DNA from: Prevotellamassilia sp.
Lineage (GTDB): Bacteria > Bacteroidota > Bacteroidia > Bacteroidales > Bacteroidaceae
Length of the DNA stretch: 32,308 nt
Reading direction: 5' to 3'
NCBI GenBank assembly: GCA_018383375.1
Contig: JAHAWW010000142.1
Coordinates: 1 to 32,308 of the forward strand
Positions 17,787 through 26,630 of the stretch are shown here, one piece after another. The position numbers and the translations under genes were made by a program. Positions within the stretch are counted from its first letter, which is position 1; every line of letters begins with the position of its first letter. The notes under the pieces are model-generated. The model made no database searches and was not told the DNA's origin. It saw only the letters and a program-made list of their open reading frames with translations.

Positions 17787-18617
17787 ATGATAAAGCGTGT
17801 AAAACCCAAGAAGTTCTTAGGCCAACACTTTCTCAAAGACCTCCCAACGGCCCAGGCCATTGCCGACACGGTCGACGCCTGTCCCGACACGCCGATACTC
17901 GAAGTCGGACCGGGCATGGGCGTGCTCACGCAGTTTTTGCTCCACAAAAACAGAGAGGTGAAAGTGGTCGAAATAGACTTTGAGAGTGTGCGCTATCTGC
18001 GCGAAACACATCCTGAACTCGAAGAACAAATCATCGAGGACGACTTCTTGAAAATGCACCTTGAGCACACGTTTGACGGCCGCCCCTTCACGCTCACAGG
18101 CAACTACCCCTATAACATCAGTAGCCAGATTTTTTTCAAAATGCTGGAAAACAAAGACCTCATACCGTGTTGCACGGGTATGATACAAAAGGAGGTGGCC
18201 GAGCGCTTGGCGGCTCCCCACGGGTCGAAGGCCTACGGCATTTTGAGTGTCATGGTGCAACTGTGGTATGACGTGGAATATCTCTTCACAGTGGAACCGG
18301 GCGTCTTTGACCCACCTCCCAAAGTGCAGAGTGCCGTGGTGTGCCTGCGCCGCAACGGCCGCACCGATTGCGGCTGCAACGAGCGGCTGCTCCGCCGCGT
18401 GGTGAAGACCACATTCGGCCAACGCCGCAAAATGTTGCGAGGGTCGCTCAAAGCCCTGCTTAGTCAGTTGGACGGCGAAAGCGGCCGGAGCTGTGACCAC
18501 ACGGAGTTTCTCTCTCAGCCCTTGCTCACCCATCGTCCCGAGCAACTCAGTCTCGACGATTTCATCGGTCTGACCAACGCCATTGAGGCTGAGATTGGAT
18601 TGGGTAATAATAAATAA
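17787..18617 (+). CDS. ksgA: 16S rRNA adenine dimethyltransferase KsgA
   Basis: A 276-residue methyltransferase that dimethylates the two adjacent adenines of the helix-45 loop (A1518 and A1519 in E. coli numbering) late in small-subunit assembly, using S-adenosylmethionine. The N-terminus KKFLGQHFLKD is diagnostic. The SAM-binding motif is EVGPGMGVLTQFLL, the acidic EID follows, and the catalytic motif is GNYPYNIS. FDPPPKVQSAVV and TTFGQRRKMLRGSLK mark the C-terminal RNA-binding part. It starts at ATG 17787. Loss is known to give kasugamycin resistance in other bacteria. It is transcribed with or just ahead of the CstA-type gene, 144 bases apart. Confidence 0.95.
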   Translation: MIKRVKPKKFLGQHFLKDLPTAQAIADTVDACPDTPILEVGPGMGVLTQFLLHKNREVKVVEIDFESVRYLRETHPELEEQIIEDDFLKMHLEHTFDGRPFTLTGNYPYNISSQIFFKMLENKDLIPCCTGMIQKEVAERLAAPHGSKAYGILSVMVQLWYDVEYLFTVEPGVFDPPPKVQSAVVCLRRNGRTDCGCNERLLRRVVKTTFGQRRKMLRGSLKALLSQLDGESGRSCDHTEFLSQPLLTHRPEQLSLDDFIGLTNAIEAEIGLGNNK

Positions 18618-18630
18618 ACCGAACGGTGTA

Positions 18631-18664
18631 TTGACACAAATCTGACATTTTATTATTACCTTCG
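18631..18664 (+). promoter_or_regulatory. Possible promoter of the cstA-like gene
   Basis: TACCTTCG at 18657-18664 matches the box used for ksgA. The nearest TTG (18631) leaves a 23-base spacer, longer than usual. The leader would be about 95 bases. Low confidence. Confidence 0.35.
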
Positions 18665-18761
18665 CGGTGATTATTACATTTTATCACAAAAGACGGCCTC
18701 GACGTCGTAATCCCTTTTGTCGAGCGTGCGCCCGGCCGCCGTCATTTTTTTGACGTTTGTT

Positions 18762-20189
18762 ATGTTCACCTTTCTCATTGGCTTAGCCGTTTTGGTGCTG
18801 AGCTATTTTGTCTATGGCAGGTTGGTGGAGCGCCTCTTTGGCCCGGACAACCGCCCTACCCCCGTACAGCTTCACGAAGACGGCGTGGACTTCATCCGTA
18901 TGCCACGCTGGAAAATCTTCATGATACAGTTTCTCAACATTGCCGGCACCGGCCCCATCTTTGGCGCTATCATGGGCGCCAAGTTTGGCACGTCGTGTTT
19001 TTTGTGGATTGTTTTTGGTTGCATCTTCATCGGTGCTGTCCACGACTATCTTGCGGCCATGATTTCGCTTCGGCATAACGGTGAGAGCCTGCCCGAACTT
19101 GTGGGGCGCTATCTCGGTGGCGGCACACGCCAGGTGATGCGTGTGTTCACGCTCGTACTGCTCATCCTTGTCGGGGCCGTTTTTATTGACAGCCCGGCAG
19201 AGATACTCGATGAGCTCACCGGCGGCCACCTTGGACTGATCATATGGATGGCTATCATCTTTGGCTATTACCTTTGTGCAGCCGTATTGCCCATCGACAA
19301 AATCATAGGTAAGATTTATCCCATTTTCGCTTTCGCCATTTTGTTTATGGCTGTGGGCTTGCTCATTGCCTTCTTGTTTCATGCGCCGGGTGCTTGTCCC
19401 GAAATATGGGACGGTCTGCAAAACAACCAACCCAATCCCGAGGCCAAGCCCATATTCCCCATGCTTTTCATCACGGTGGCCTGTGGTGCCATCTCCGGCT
19501 TCCACGCCACCCAAAGTCCCATGATGTGTCGCTGTATGCAGAGCGAGCATCAAGGCCGCGGCATCTTTTTTGGCGCAATGATTACCGAGGGCATCGTCGC
19601 CTTGATTTGGGCCGCAGCAGCCTCTTGGCTTTTCCACACTCAGCCAAACCAAGCCGCTGAGACAGCTCCCAATTTGGTTTTCGTCATGTCGCGCGAATGG
19701 CTTGGTGTGGTGGGCGGTGCTTTGGCCATACTCGGCGTGGTGTTTGCCCCCATATCGACCGGCGACACCGCTTTGCGCTCAGCCCGTCTCATTGTGGCCG
19801 ATATTTTCAAAATAGACCAATCGGCACTGGGCAAGCGACTGGGTGTGGCCATCGTCATTTTCGCCATCACCTTCGGCGTGTTGTTTATGCGCAGTATCTA
19901 TGCCGACGGTTTTGATGCCCTATGGCGTTATTTCGCTTGGGCCAACCAGACCCTGTCTGTCTTCACGCTCTGGGCCATCACGGTCTACTTGGCCAGCCAC
20001 GGCAAATGGTTTGTAGTCACCCTTTTACCGGCGCTCTTCATGACCACCATCTGCACGTCTTATATATGCGTGGCGCCCGAGGGCTTCGGTCTGTCTCTTT
20101 CCGTCGCCACGGCCATTGGTTGCAGTCTGGCCACACTCTCACTCGTGTGGTTCATCATGTGGTGGCGCCGCCAAATTTGCCACATGTAG
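18762..20189 (+). CDS. cstA: CstA-family carbon starvation / peptide or pyruvate transporter
   Basis: A 475-residue polytopic inner-membrane protein. CstA homologues take up peptides or pyruvate under carbon limitation. Family marks are FGPDNRPTPVQLHEDGVDF, NIAGTGPIFGAIMGAKFG, a conserved run near VACGAISGFHATQSPMMCRCM, and PISTGDTALRSARLIVADIF. About 13 hydrophobic segments are visible. It is the short form common in Bacteroidetes (E. coli CstA is about 700 residues). I place the start at ATG 18762 (MFTFLIGLAVLVLSYF); the TTG at 18717 would add 15 residues with no family match. Substrate is not predictable from sequence. Confidence 0.88.
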   Translation: MFTFLIGLAVLVLSYFVYGRLVERLFGPDNRPTPVQLHEDGVDFIRMPRWKIFMIQFLNIAGTGPIFGAIMGAKFGTSCFLWIVFGCIFIGAVHDYLAAMISLRHNGESLPELVGRYLGGGTRQVMRVFTLVLLILVGAVFIDSPAEILDELTGGHLGLIIWMAIIFGYYLCAAVLPIDKIIGKIYPIFAFAILFMAVGLLIAFLFHAPGACPEIWDGLQNNQPNPEAKPIFPMLFITVACGAISGFHATQSPMMCRCMQSEHQGRGIFFGAMITEGIVALIWAAAASWLFHTQPNQAAETAPNLVFVMSREWLGVVGGALAILGVVFAPISTGDTALRSARLIVADIFKIDQSALGKRLGVAIVIFAITFGVLFMRSIYADGFDALWRYFAWANQTLSVFTLWAITVYLASHGKWFVVTLLPALFMTTICTSYICVAPEGFGLSLSVATAIGCSLATLSLVWFIMWWRRQICHM

Positions 20190-20293
20190 TCTCTTATTCT
20201 CTCCCCAACACGCTTCCAGATTTTTTTCAAATTATAAATAATTGTGTCTTTGTCTTTTAGCGTACGAATGGTCTTGCTTGTGACAAAAGGCTC

Positions 20294-20324
20294 TTGTAAG
20301 TTTCGGTTTTTTTAAGCAATTTTG
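20294..20324 (+). promoter_or_regulatory. Putative promoter of dnaA
   Basis: TTG at 20294-20296, 20 bases, then CAATTTTG at 20317-20324, one mismatch to TAnnTTTG. The start would fall at about 20330, inside the left arm of a long inverted repeat. Confidence 0.5.
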
Positions 20325-20325
20325 C

Positions 20326-20385
20326 AAAACGTTCGTCTTTATCGGGCGCGCCGCCAAATGCGTCGGCAGCGCCATCGAACGTTTT
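20326..20385 (+). promoter_or_regulatory. Long hairpin at the 5' end of the dnaA leader
   Basis: AAAACGTTCG (20326-20335) pairs perfectly with CGAACGTTTT (20376-20385). Inside it GGCGCGCC pairs with GGC-A-GCGCC with one bulged A. The structure begins at the predicted transcription start and ends 53 bases before the dnaA ATG, followed by TTTTTCC. Confidence 0.6.
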
Positions 20386-20438
20386 TCCTTAAGTGCCAAC
20401 CTATACACGTAAAAACACGTCAACACTGCTACGTTTTA

Positions 20439-21788
20439 ATGGATAACACTGCTGCCGCCCAATGGGAGGCTTGTCTGCAACTCATCCGTACCCAGCTGCC
20501 AGCCACGGAATACAACACTTGGTTTGAACCTCTCGCTTTCGTCGGGTTCAAGTCGGGTCGCCTCACCGTGAGCGTGCCGACGAAATATGTGGGCGACTAC
20601 ATTCGCGAGCATCATCGCGAACTGGTGAGTCGTGCGCTGGCGCAGTGTTTCGACGCCGACACGCAACTCATCTGGCGCAACGAGGAGGTGGTGGCCCAAT
20701 GGCGCGAAGAGGAGAAACGCCGTCGAGAAGCCGACCACAGTCCGTCGCAAAAACAGGCTCCCCCACTCGACTCACGACTCAACTCACGCTTCACCTTCGA
20801 CACCTTCGTAGAGGGACAAAGCAACAAGTTGGCGCGAGCAGTAGCCCTTTCAATTGCTGAAAAACCCGGACAGACCACCTTCAATCCCTTCTTCCTTTAT
20901 GGCCCGTCGGGTGTGGGCAAAACCCACCTGGTCAACGCGCTTGGCATAAGGCTCAAGGAACTCTATCCGGAGAAGCGCGTGCTCTTTGTGTCGGCTCATC
21001 TTTTCAAGACACAATACACCGACTCCATCATCCATAACACGTCGAACGACTTCATCAATTTCTATCAGTCGATAGACGTGCTCATCATCGACGACATCCA
21101 AGAAATCACCACGGCCAAAACGCAAATGGCCTTTTTCCACATATTCAATCACCTGCAGCAAAACAAGCGGCAGATTGTCATCACTTGCGACCGTCCGCCG
21201 GTGCTTTTTGAGGGCATCGAGGAGCGTATGCTCACCCGCTTCAAATGGGGAATGGTGGCCGAACTTGAGAAACCCGACACACAATTGCGGCGCGACATTC
21301 TCACGGCCAAAATCCGCCGCGATGGTCTCTCCTTCCCCGTAGAGGTGGTGGACTATATCGCCCAAAACGTGGATAGCAGTGTGCGCGAACTGGAGGGTAT
21401 CATCAACGGCATCATGGCCTACTCGGTGGTCGACGATTGCGACATCGACATCGACCTGGCTCGCCGCGTCGTGGCCCGTATTGTCAATCTCGAGCGCAAG
21501 GAACTCACCGCCGAGGGCATCCTCACGGCCGTGAGCCGACACAGCGGAGTGAGCCGCCGCGACCTCTGCGCCAAAAGCCGCAAACAGGGCGTCGTGGCCG
21601 TGCGCCAATTGGCCATGTATCTCTGCCACAAATACACGGGCCAGAGTTACGCACAGATTGGACGCATCATCGGCGGGCGCGACCACTCCACCGTGTTGCA
21701 CGGTTGCAACCAGGTGTCACGCCGACTACAGACCGACCGCGACTTCCGTCGCTCTATCGAGGAACTTGAGGCTGCCCTCAGGAAATAA
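20439..21788 (+). CDS. dnaA: Chromosomal replication initiator DnaA
   Basis: A 449-residue AAA+ protein that opens the replication origin. Domain I (1-85) is followed by a short charged linker (about 85-113) and the ATPase domain with Walker A GPSGVGKT (155-162), Walker B VLIIDDIQ (214-221) and TCDRPP in the sensor region. The C-terminal DNA-binding domain has YAQIGRIIGGRDHSTVLHG. ATG 20439 gives the typical start (MDNTAAAQWEACLQLI); the longer open frame from 20322 is only leader sequence containing the hairpin. dnaN lies downstream, but 596 bases and a terminator separate them. I found no cluster of DnaA boxes on either side, so the origin is not demonstrated here. Confidence 0.96.
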   Translation: MDNTAAAQWEACLQLIRTQLPATEYNTWFEPLAFVGFKSGRLTVSVPTKYVGDYIREHHRELVSRALAQCFDADTQLIWRNEEVVAQWREEEKRRREADHSPSQKQAPPLDSRLNSRFTFDTFVEGQSNKLARAVALSIAEKPGQTTFNPFFLYGPSGVGKTHLVNALGIRLKELYPEKRVLFVSAHLFKTQYTDSIIHNTSNDFINFYQSIDVLIIDDIQEITTAKTQMAFFHIFNHLQQNKRQIVITCDRPPVLFEGIEERMLTRFKWGMVAELEKPDTQLRRDILTAKIRRDGLSFPVEVVDYIAQNVDSSVRELEGIINGIMAYSVVDDCDIDIDLARRVVARIVNLERKELTAEGILTAVSRHSGVSRRDLCAKSRKQGVVAVRQLAMYLCHKYTGQSYAQIGRIIGGRDHSTVLHGCNQVSRRLQTDRDFRRSIEELEAALRK

Positions 21789-21816
21789 TCCACCGGCAAC
21801 CGCCAGCTACACGAAA

Positions 21817-21946
21817 GTTTTGTCTTTTTACAGAAAAGCCAAACGGCGTATATTTGCTTTAGCATAGAAGAGAAAGAGGCCCCGACGGCCTCTTTTTTTA
21901 TCGTCTGCGCCCCCACGGGCCTTATGCGAGAAATTTCTGTCCTTAT
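21817..21946 (+). repeat. Post-gene composite module, copy B (after dnaA)
   Basis: GTTTTGTCTTTTT (21817-21829, identical to copy A), TATATTTG (21849-21856, again 32 bases on), terminator (21873-21900), then a stretch resembling copy C (CTGCGCCCCCACGGG), GGCCTTAT (21918) and CTGTCCTTAT (21937-21946), 19 bases apart. A further ATAAGGACTGTTTTT lies near 21963. Between here and the dnaN promoter I see only a 7-bp hairpin, TGGTCCG/CGGACCA (22125-22150). Confidence 0.7.
21873..21900 (+). terminator. dnaA intrinsic terminator
   Basis: GAGGCC (21876-21881) and GGCCTC (21887-21892), extended by A-T pairs, followed by seven T. It separates dnaA from dnaN transcription. Confidence 0.88.
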
Positions 21947-22212
21947 TCACGTAGCCCCGTCAATAAGGACTGTTTTTGTGAAGCCCGTTTTTGGTGTAGA
22001 GAAAGCCTTTTTCAGACAAAAATCAAAGCCACTCGGCAAAGCAAAAAACTATTTGAAGAAAAATGACGCCGGTTTTGTCACAGACAATACTGCTTTTTAA
22101 ACAATCGGCGAGCCACAGCAGCCGTGGTCCGTCATGGCTCAATCGGACCATAAAAAACGCCGCCGGCACCACAATCGAGAGAGACTTCATTAAAAATGTA
22201 GAAAAACAGCAG

Positions 22213-22251
22213 CCACGCACACCCGCGCGTGGAAAAATATTGTTATCTTTG
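22213..22251 (+). promoter_or_regulatory. Promoter and possible operator of dnaN
   Basis: TATCTTTG at 22244-22251 is a perfect -7 box. No good -33 TTTG is seen. The stretch where it should be holds an inverted repeat, CCACGC (22213-22218) and GCGTGG (22227-22232), which could bind a regulator. The leader before dnaN is about 127 bases. Confidence 0.55.
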
Positions 22252-22384
22252 CGTGGTTACACGTGGGGCCGACAGACAAGGCAGACACCGCCTCACGACG
22301 CACTTTCACACTAAACCGGATTACTCACCACAGGGCAGCCGCTCCACCAAGACGGCAACCCAAGCAAAAGACACAAAAATAACC

Positions 22385-23509
22385 ATGAAATTTGTCATCT
22401 CGAGCGCCGTGCTCTCTCAAAAACTCCAGGCCGTGGGCCGCGTCATCGCCTCAAAATCGAGCCTGCCCATCCTCGATTGTTTCCTCATTGACATTCACGA
22501 AGGCAAAATCACCATCACCGCCTCCGACAACGAGACCACCATCACCACATGGGCCGACCTCGCTGAATGTGATGCCGACTTCCGTTTCGCCATCAACGCC
22601 AAGACCATTCAAGACGCCATCAAGGAAATATCAGACCAGCCCCTCGACATCTATGTCAACACCACGACCTTCGAGATGGTTATCGAATATCAAAACGGTA
22701 AGTTCAACCTCATGGCACAAACGGCCGACGACTATCCCCAACAGCCCTCACTGCCCGAAGATGCCATCTCTGTCAACATCCCCACAGCCCGACTGCTCAG
22801 CGGACTGGGCCGTGCCATCTTCGCCACCGCCGACGACACCATCCGTCCGGTGATGAACGGCGTCTTTTTCGATGCCAAAACCACAGGGCTTACCATCGTG
22901 GCCAGCGACGGCCACAAACTGGCCATGAGCACCTTGCCCGAAGCCACCGCCTCAGTCGACGCCTCGTTTATCCTGCCCAAAAAGCCCGCCACACTCATCA
23001 AAAACATTTTGGGCAAAGAGACTGAAGACACCGTCATCAAAATCTCTGAGCAAAAGGCCGCACTCCATTCTGGCTCTTTCGTGCTCAACTTCCGCCTCAT
23101 CGAAGGCAAATATCCCAACTATAACAGCGTCATCCCGCAAGACAATCCCAACCAGGCCACCATCAACCGACCGGCCTTGCTGAGCGCCTTGCGCCGCGTG
23201 CTCATCTGCTCAAGTGCCAACAGCGCTCTGGTCAAACTGCAAATCGGCAGCAGCCGACTGCTCATCTCAAGCCAAGACATCGACTTCTCACGCTCGGCCG
23301 AAGAAGAGATGCTCTGCGACTACAACGGCAACCCCATCTCAATCGGCTTCAAGGGCACCTTCCTGCTCGACCTCCTCAACAACCTCGAAAGCGAAGAAGT
23401 CACCATCAAACTGGCCGACGCCAGCCGCGCCGGAGTCATCGTGCCGGCACCGCAAAATGAGCAGGAGCAAGTGCTGATGTTGCTCATGCCAATGATGCTC
23501 AACGACTAA
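22385..23509 (+). CDS. dnaN: DNA polymerase III beta subunit (sliding clamp)
   Basis: A 374-residue protein that forms the ring-shaped dimer tethering DNA polymerase III and many other factors to DNA. It begins MKFVISSAVLSQKLQAVGRV and shows the three-fold clamp pattern: KSSLPILDCFLIDIHEGKITITASDNETTI in the first domain, GVFFDAKTTGLTIVASDGHKLAMS in the second, and the C-terminal LLMPMML that ends these clamps. ATG 22385 is clear; the open frame upstream (from 22229) is leader. It has its own promoter and is followed by a hairpin pair and the exonuclease gene. Confidence 0.96.
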   Translation: MKFVISSAVLSQKLQAVGRVIASKSSLPILDCFLIDIHEGKITITASDNETTITTWADLAECDADFRFAINAKTIQDAIKEISDQPLDIYVNTTTFEMVIEYQNGKFNLMAQTADDYPQQPSLPEDAISVNIPTARLLSGLGRAIFATADDTIRPVMNGVFFDAKTTGLTIVASDGHKLAMSTLPEATASVDASFILPKKPATLIKNILGKETEDTVIKISEQKAALHSGSFVLNFRLIEGKYPNYNSVIPQDNPNQATINRPALLSALRRVLICSSANSALVKLQIGSSRLLISSQDIDFSRSAEEEMLCDYNGNPISIGFKGTFLLDLLNNLESEEVTIKLADASRAGVIVPAPQNEQEQVLMLLMPMMLND

Positions 23510-23574
23510 GCCTATTCCACACCGGTAGCGACCACATCAAAATGCCGCTCGCGGTGTAACCCCCACAGGCCGGA

Positions 23575-23621
23575 TTGTCGGGCCACCTCCAACCCGGGCC
23601 TGACAACCCGGGCTGTTTGTT
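23575..23621 (+). terminator. Two overlapping hairpins after dnaN
   Basis: TTGTCGGGCC (23575-23584) can pair with GGCCTGACAA (23597-23606). Alternatively CCCGGG (23593-23598) pairs with CCCGGG (23607-23612), followed by CTGTTTGTTTT. The two share bases 23597-23598 and cannot form together. The second is the likely terminator; 45 bases then separate it from the exonuclease ATG. Confidence 0.55.
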
Positions 23622-23665
23622 TTAGGCTCATTCCTCCACGTTCATCCTCCCTTTTTCTTCTTCCA

Positions 23666-24436
23666 ATGAAACTCAATCTCGTCCGCCCCATCATCTTCTT
23701 CGACATCGAGGCCACCGGACTCAATCCCGGCAAAGACCGCATCGTCGAAATGTCTTATATCAAAGTCTTTCCCGACAATCACGAAGAGAGCGACACCCTG
23801 CGCTTCAACCCCGAGATGCCCATCTCGGCCGAGGCCAGTGCCGTCAACGGCATCACCGACGCCGACGTGGCCAACTGCCCAACGTTCAAGGAACGCGCAC
23901 ACGACCTCAACCACATCTTTGAAGGCTCAGACATCGCCGGCTTCAACTCCAACTACTTCGACATCCCCATGCTCGTCGAGGAATTCTTGCGGGCAGGCAT
24001 CAACTTCGACCTTTCAGACCGCCGCTTTATTGATGTGCAGAATATCTACCACAAAATGGAGCCGCGCAATCTCGTGGCCGCCTATGCCTTCTATTGTCAA
24101 AAAGACCTCAAAGACGCCCACACGGCCATGGCCGACACACGTGCCACCTACGAAGTGCTGCTCGGACAGCTCGATCGCTACGCCGACAAACTCCAAAACG
24201 ACGTGGCGGCCCTCTCGGCGTTTTCGTCACGCAACCGCAACGTCGACCTCGCCGGCCGCATCGTGCTCAACGACAAAAACCAACCGGTCTTCAACTTCGG
24301 AAAATACAAAGGGCAGCCCGTGGCCCACGTCTTCAAGACCTCGCCCGGCTACTACGCTTGGCTCATGCAGGGCGACTTCCCGCAAAACACCAAACAAGCC
24401 TTCATCAAAATCAAACTCGAGTCTGAAAAACAATAA
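23666..24436 (+). CDS. DnaQ-like 3'-5' exonuclease (DEDDh)
   Basis: A 256-residue protein with a complete DEDDh exonuclease domain: FFDIEATG (D13, E15), GFNSNYFDIPML (D99) and DAHTAMADTRAT (H152, D157). It resembles the epsilon proofreading subunit of DNA polymerase III, but proteins of this type in Bacteroides carry an extra C-terminal piece, here FNFGKYKGQPVAHVF...YYAWLMQGDFP, matching the DUF3820-like pattern. It may proofread or act in repair. It lies between dnaN and coaBC, an order familiar from Bacteroides. The next gene follows after 37 bases. Confidence 0.88.
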   Translation: MKLNLVRPIIFFDIEATGLNPGKDRIVEMSYIKVFPDNHEESDTLRFNPEMPISAEASAVNGITDADVANCPTFKERAHDLNHIFEGSDIAGFNSNYFDIPMLVEEFLRAGINFDLSDRRFIDVQNIYHKMEPRNLVAAYAFYCQKDLKDAHTAMADTRATYEVLLGQLDRYADKLQNDVAALSAFSSRNRNVDLAGRIVLNDKNQPVFNFGKYKGQPVAHVFKTSPGYYAWLMQGDFPQNTKQAFIKIKLESEKQ

Positions 24437-24473
24437 GCCGCCACACGGTTTGTGACCCGATTTTTCAAGCCTT

Positions 24474-25688
24474 ATGACAGACAAGCACTCTCCCCTCAAG
24501 GGCAAACATTGCGTGCTGGGCATCACCGGCAGCATAGCGGCCTACAAAGCCTGCACCCTCATCCGCCTGCTCTCAAAAGCCGGTGTCGAGGTGCAAGTGG
24601 TCATCACGCCTGCCGGCAAAGAGTTCATCACGCCGCTCACGCTCTCCACGCTCACACGCCGCCCCGTGGTGAGCGAGTTTTTTGACCGCCGCGACGGCTC
24701 ATGGCACAGCCACGTTGACCTCGGCCTCTGGGCCGACTTCATGATTATCGCGCCGGCCACAGCCGCAACCATCGGCAAAATGGCCCATGGCATAGCCGAC
24801 AACATGCTCCTCACCACCTATCTCTCCATGAAGGCACCCACCTTCGTGGCACCAGCCATGGACCTCGATATGTATGCCCATCCGGCCACACAGGCCAACC
24901 TCGAGACACTGCGCAAACGGGGCGTGGGCATCATAGAGGCCGGCAGCGGCGAACTGGCCAGCGGACTGGTGGGCAAAGGCCGCATGGAAGAGCCTGAGCG
25001 CATATTCAATTACCTCGAAAACCATTTTGCCACCTGTCAAAGGCTCGCCGGCAAGCGCGTCCTCATCACTGCCGGTCCCACGAGAGAGCGCATCGACCCC
25101 GTGAGATACATTGGAAATTTCTCGACCGGCAAGATGGGCTTCGCCCTGGCTGAAGCCTGTGCCGAAGCGGGAGCTGAGGTCGAACTGGTAGCCGGTCCGG
25201 TGAGCTTGACCACCAATTCGCCCCTCATTCATCGCACCGACGTGGAAAGTGCCGCAGAGATGTATGAAGCCGCCGCCGCGAAATTTGCCCACTGCGACGC
25301 GGCTATACTCTGTGCCGCCGTAGCCGACTTCACCCCGGCCGTCAAGGCTGACCAAAAACTCAAACGCGAAGGCGACGGCCTTACGCTCCATCTCCAACCC
25401 ACCACCGACATTGCCGCCGCGCTCGGACAGGCCAAACGACAAGGACAAAAACTCGTGGGATTTGCCTTGGAAACTAACGACGAACTGGACCACGCTCGCG
25501 CAAAACTCAAAAAGAAAAATCTCGACTTCATCGTGCTCAACTCGCTTCGCGACAAAGGCGCCGGATTTGCCTTCGACACGAATAAAATCACCATCCTCTC
25601 GGCCGACGACTGCGTGGAGTTTTCGCTCAAACCCAAAACAGAAGTGGCACGAGACATCACCGACCGCCTATGCGCACTCTTCGACTGA
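24474..25688 (+). CDS. coaBC: Bifunctional phosphopantothenoylcysteine decarboxylase / synthetase
   Basis: A 404-residue enzyme of coenzyme A synthesis. The C-terminal CoaB half joins cysteine to 4'-phosphopantothenate with CTP, and the N-terminal CoaC half decarboxylates the product using FMN. CoaC (1-185) shows [10 protein letters not shown] and [20 protein letters not shown] with the catalytic H80. Two usual landmarks differ: PAMN is PAMD (D130) and the lid cysteine of ACGDxGxGR is serine ([10 protein letters not shown]163). CoaB (about 193-404) shows [32 protein letters not shown] and KLKR. The end overlaps the next gene by 19 bases, indicating co-transcription. Confidence 0.93.
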   Translation: MTDKHSPLKGKHCVLGITGSIAAYKACTLIRLLSKAGVEVQVVITPAGKEFITPLTLSTLTRRPVVSEFFDRRDGSWHSHVDLGLWADFMIIAPATAATIGKMAHGIADNMLLTTYLSMKAPTFVAPAMDLDMYAHPATQANLETLRKRGVGIIEAGSGELASGLVGKGRMEEPERIFNYLENHFATCQRLAGKRVLITAGPTRERIDPVRYIGNFSTGKMGFALAEACAEAGAEVELVAGPVSLTTNSPLIHRTDVESAAEMYEAAAAKFAHCDAAILCAAVADFTPAVKADQKLKREGDGLTLHLQPTTDIAAALGQAKRQGQKLVGFALETNDELDHARAKLKKKNLDFIVLNSLRDKGAGFAFDTNKITILSADDCVEFSLKPKTEVARDITDRLCALFD

Positions 25689-26587
25689 CCCTTTGGCTGG
25701 CACTCGCCCTGACCTTCATGCCGCAACACCTTGCGGCGCAAGAACTCGACGCTCGCGTGGTGGTGAACCACCAGCAGATACAAGGTAGCAGCACGGGCGT
25801 GTTTGACAATCTGCAGAAACTCCTCACCGAGTTGCTCAACGAGCGACAATGGACCAACCTGCAATATGCCCGACACGAACGCATCACCTGCAACTTCAAC
25901 ATCACCGTGTCGAAATACGACGAAAGCCAAAACCTGATGGAGTGTAAACTGATGGTGCAAAGCACACGTCCCGTCTACAACTCCAACTACACCACCACGG
26001 TGTTTTCCACACAAGACGCCGACTTCAAATTCAACTTCTCAGAGTTTGACAAACTGGAGTTTCGCGCCGATGTCATCGACAACGACCTCACTGCGCTTAT
26101 CGCCTTCTATGCCTACCTTATCATAGGTCTCGACATGGATACGATGGCACCACTCGGCGGCACGGAAGCGCTCACCATGGCGCAGACTATTGCCAACAAC
26201 GCCCAGACTCTGACCACCTCGGCCAAAGGCTGGAAACCTTTTGAGGACGAAAAAAACCGTTACGCCCTCATCAACGGCTATCTCGAAAGCGCCTTCGAGC
26301 CGTTCAGACAAATGCAATACAAATACTACCGCGAGGGTATGGACACCATGGCCGAGAACGCCGAACGCGGACGAGCCGCCATCACCGAAGCCATAGACCT
26401 GCTCGCACAGGCACGCACCAACAAACCAATGAGTGCCTGGCCCATGCTCTTCTCTGAATTCAAACGCGACGAAATCGTCGGCATCTACCAAGGCAAAGGC
26501 ACTGACGCTGACAAGGAAAAAGTGAGCAACACCTTCGTGCGTATCAATCCGTCGCAAAACACCTATTGGAGAAAAATCAGACAATAA
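25670..26587 (+). CDS. DUF4835 family exported protein (PorD-like)
   Basis: A 305-residue protein with a signal peptide ([19 protein letters not shown]). The mature part reads ELDARVVVNHQQIQGSSTGVFDNLQKLL, then a beta-rich segment (NITVSKYDESQNLMECKLMV) and helices (ITEAIDLLAQARTNKP...). It ends NPSQNTYWRKIRQ. I recognise it as DUF4835, a Bacteroidetes-only family set between coaBC and recN; I recall it being annotated as the type IX secretion protein PorD, but cannot verify that. The ATG lies inside the end of coaBC. It probably sits in the periplasm or at the outer membrane. Molecular role unknown. Confidence 0.83.
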   Translation: MRTLRLTLWLALALTFMPQHLAAQELDARVVVNHQQIQGSSTGVFDNLQKLLTELLNERQWTNLQYARHERITCNFNITVSKYDESQNLMECKLMVQSTRPVYNSNYTTTVFSTQDADFKFNFSEFDKLEFRADVIDNDLTALIAFYAYLIIGLDMDTMAPLGGTEALTMAQTIANNAQTLTTSAKGWKPFEDEKNRYALINGYLESAFEPFRQMQYKYYREGMDTMAENAERGRAAITEAIDLLAQARTNKPMSAWPMLFSEFKRDEIVGIYQGKGTDADKEKVSNTFVRINPSQNTYWRKIRQ

Positions 26588-26630
26588 TGCCCCTACCGGT
26601 GGCTGCATCATCAGCCATCTGCAAAGACTT

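Noticed and set aside
20190-22384. Replication origin next to dnaA
   Set aside because: Only one near-match to a DnaA box (TTATTCACG at 21943) was found. There is no cluster and no adjacent AT-rich unwinding stretch, so oriC cannot be claimed.
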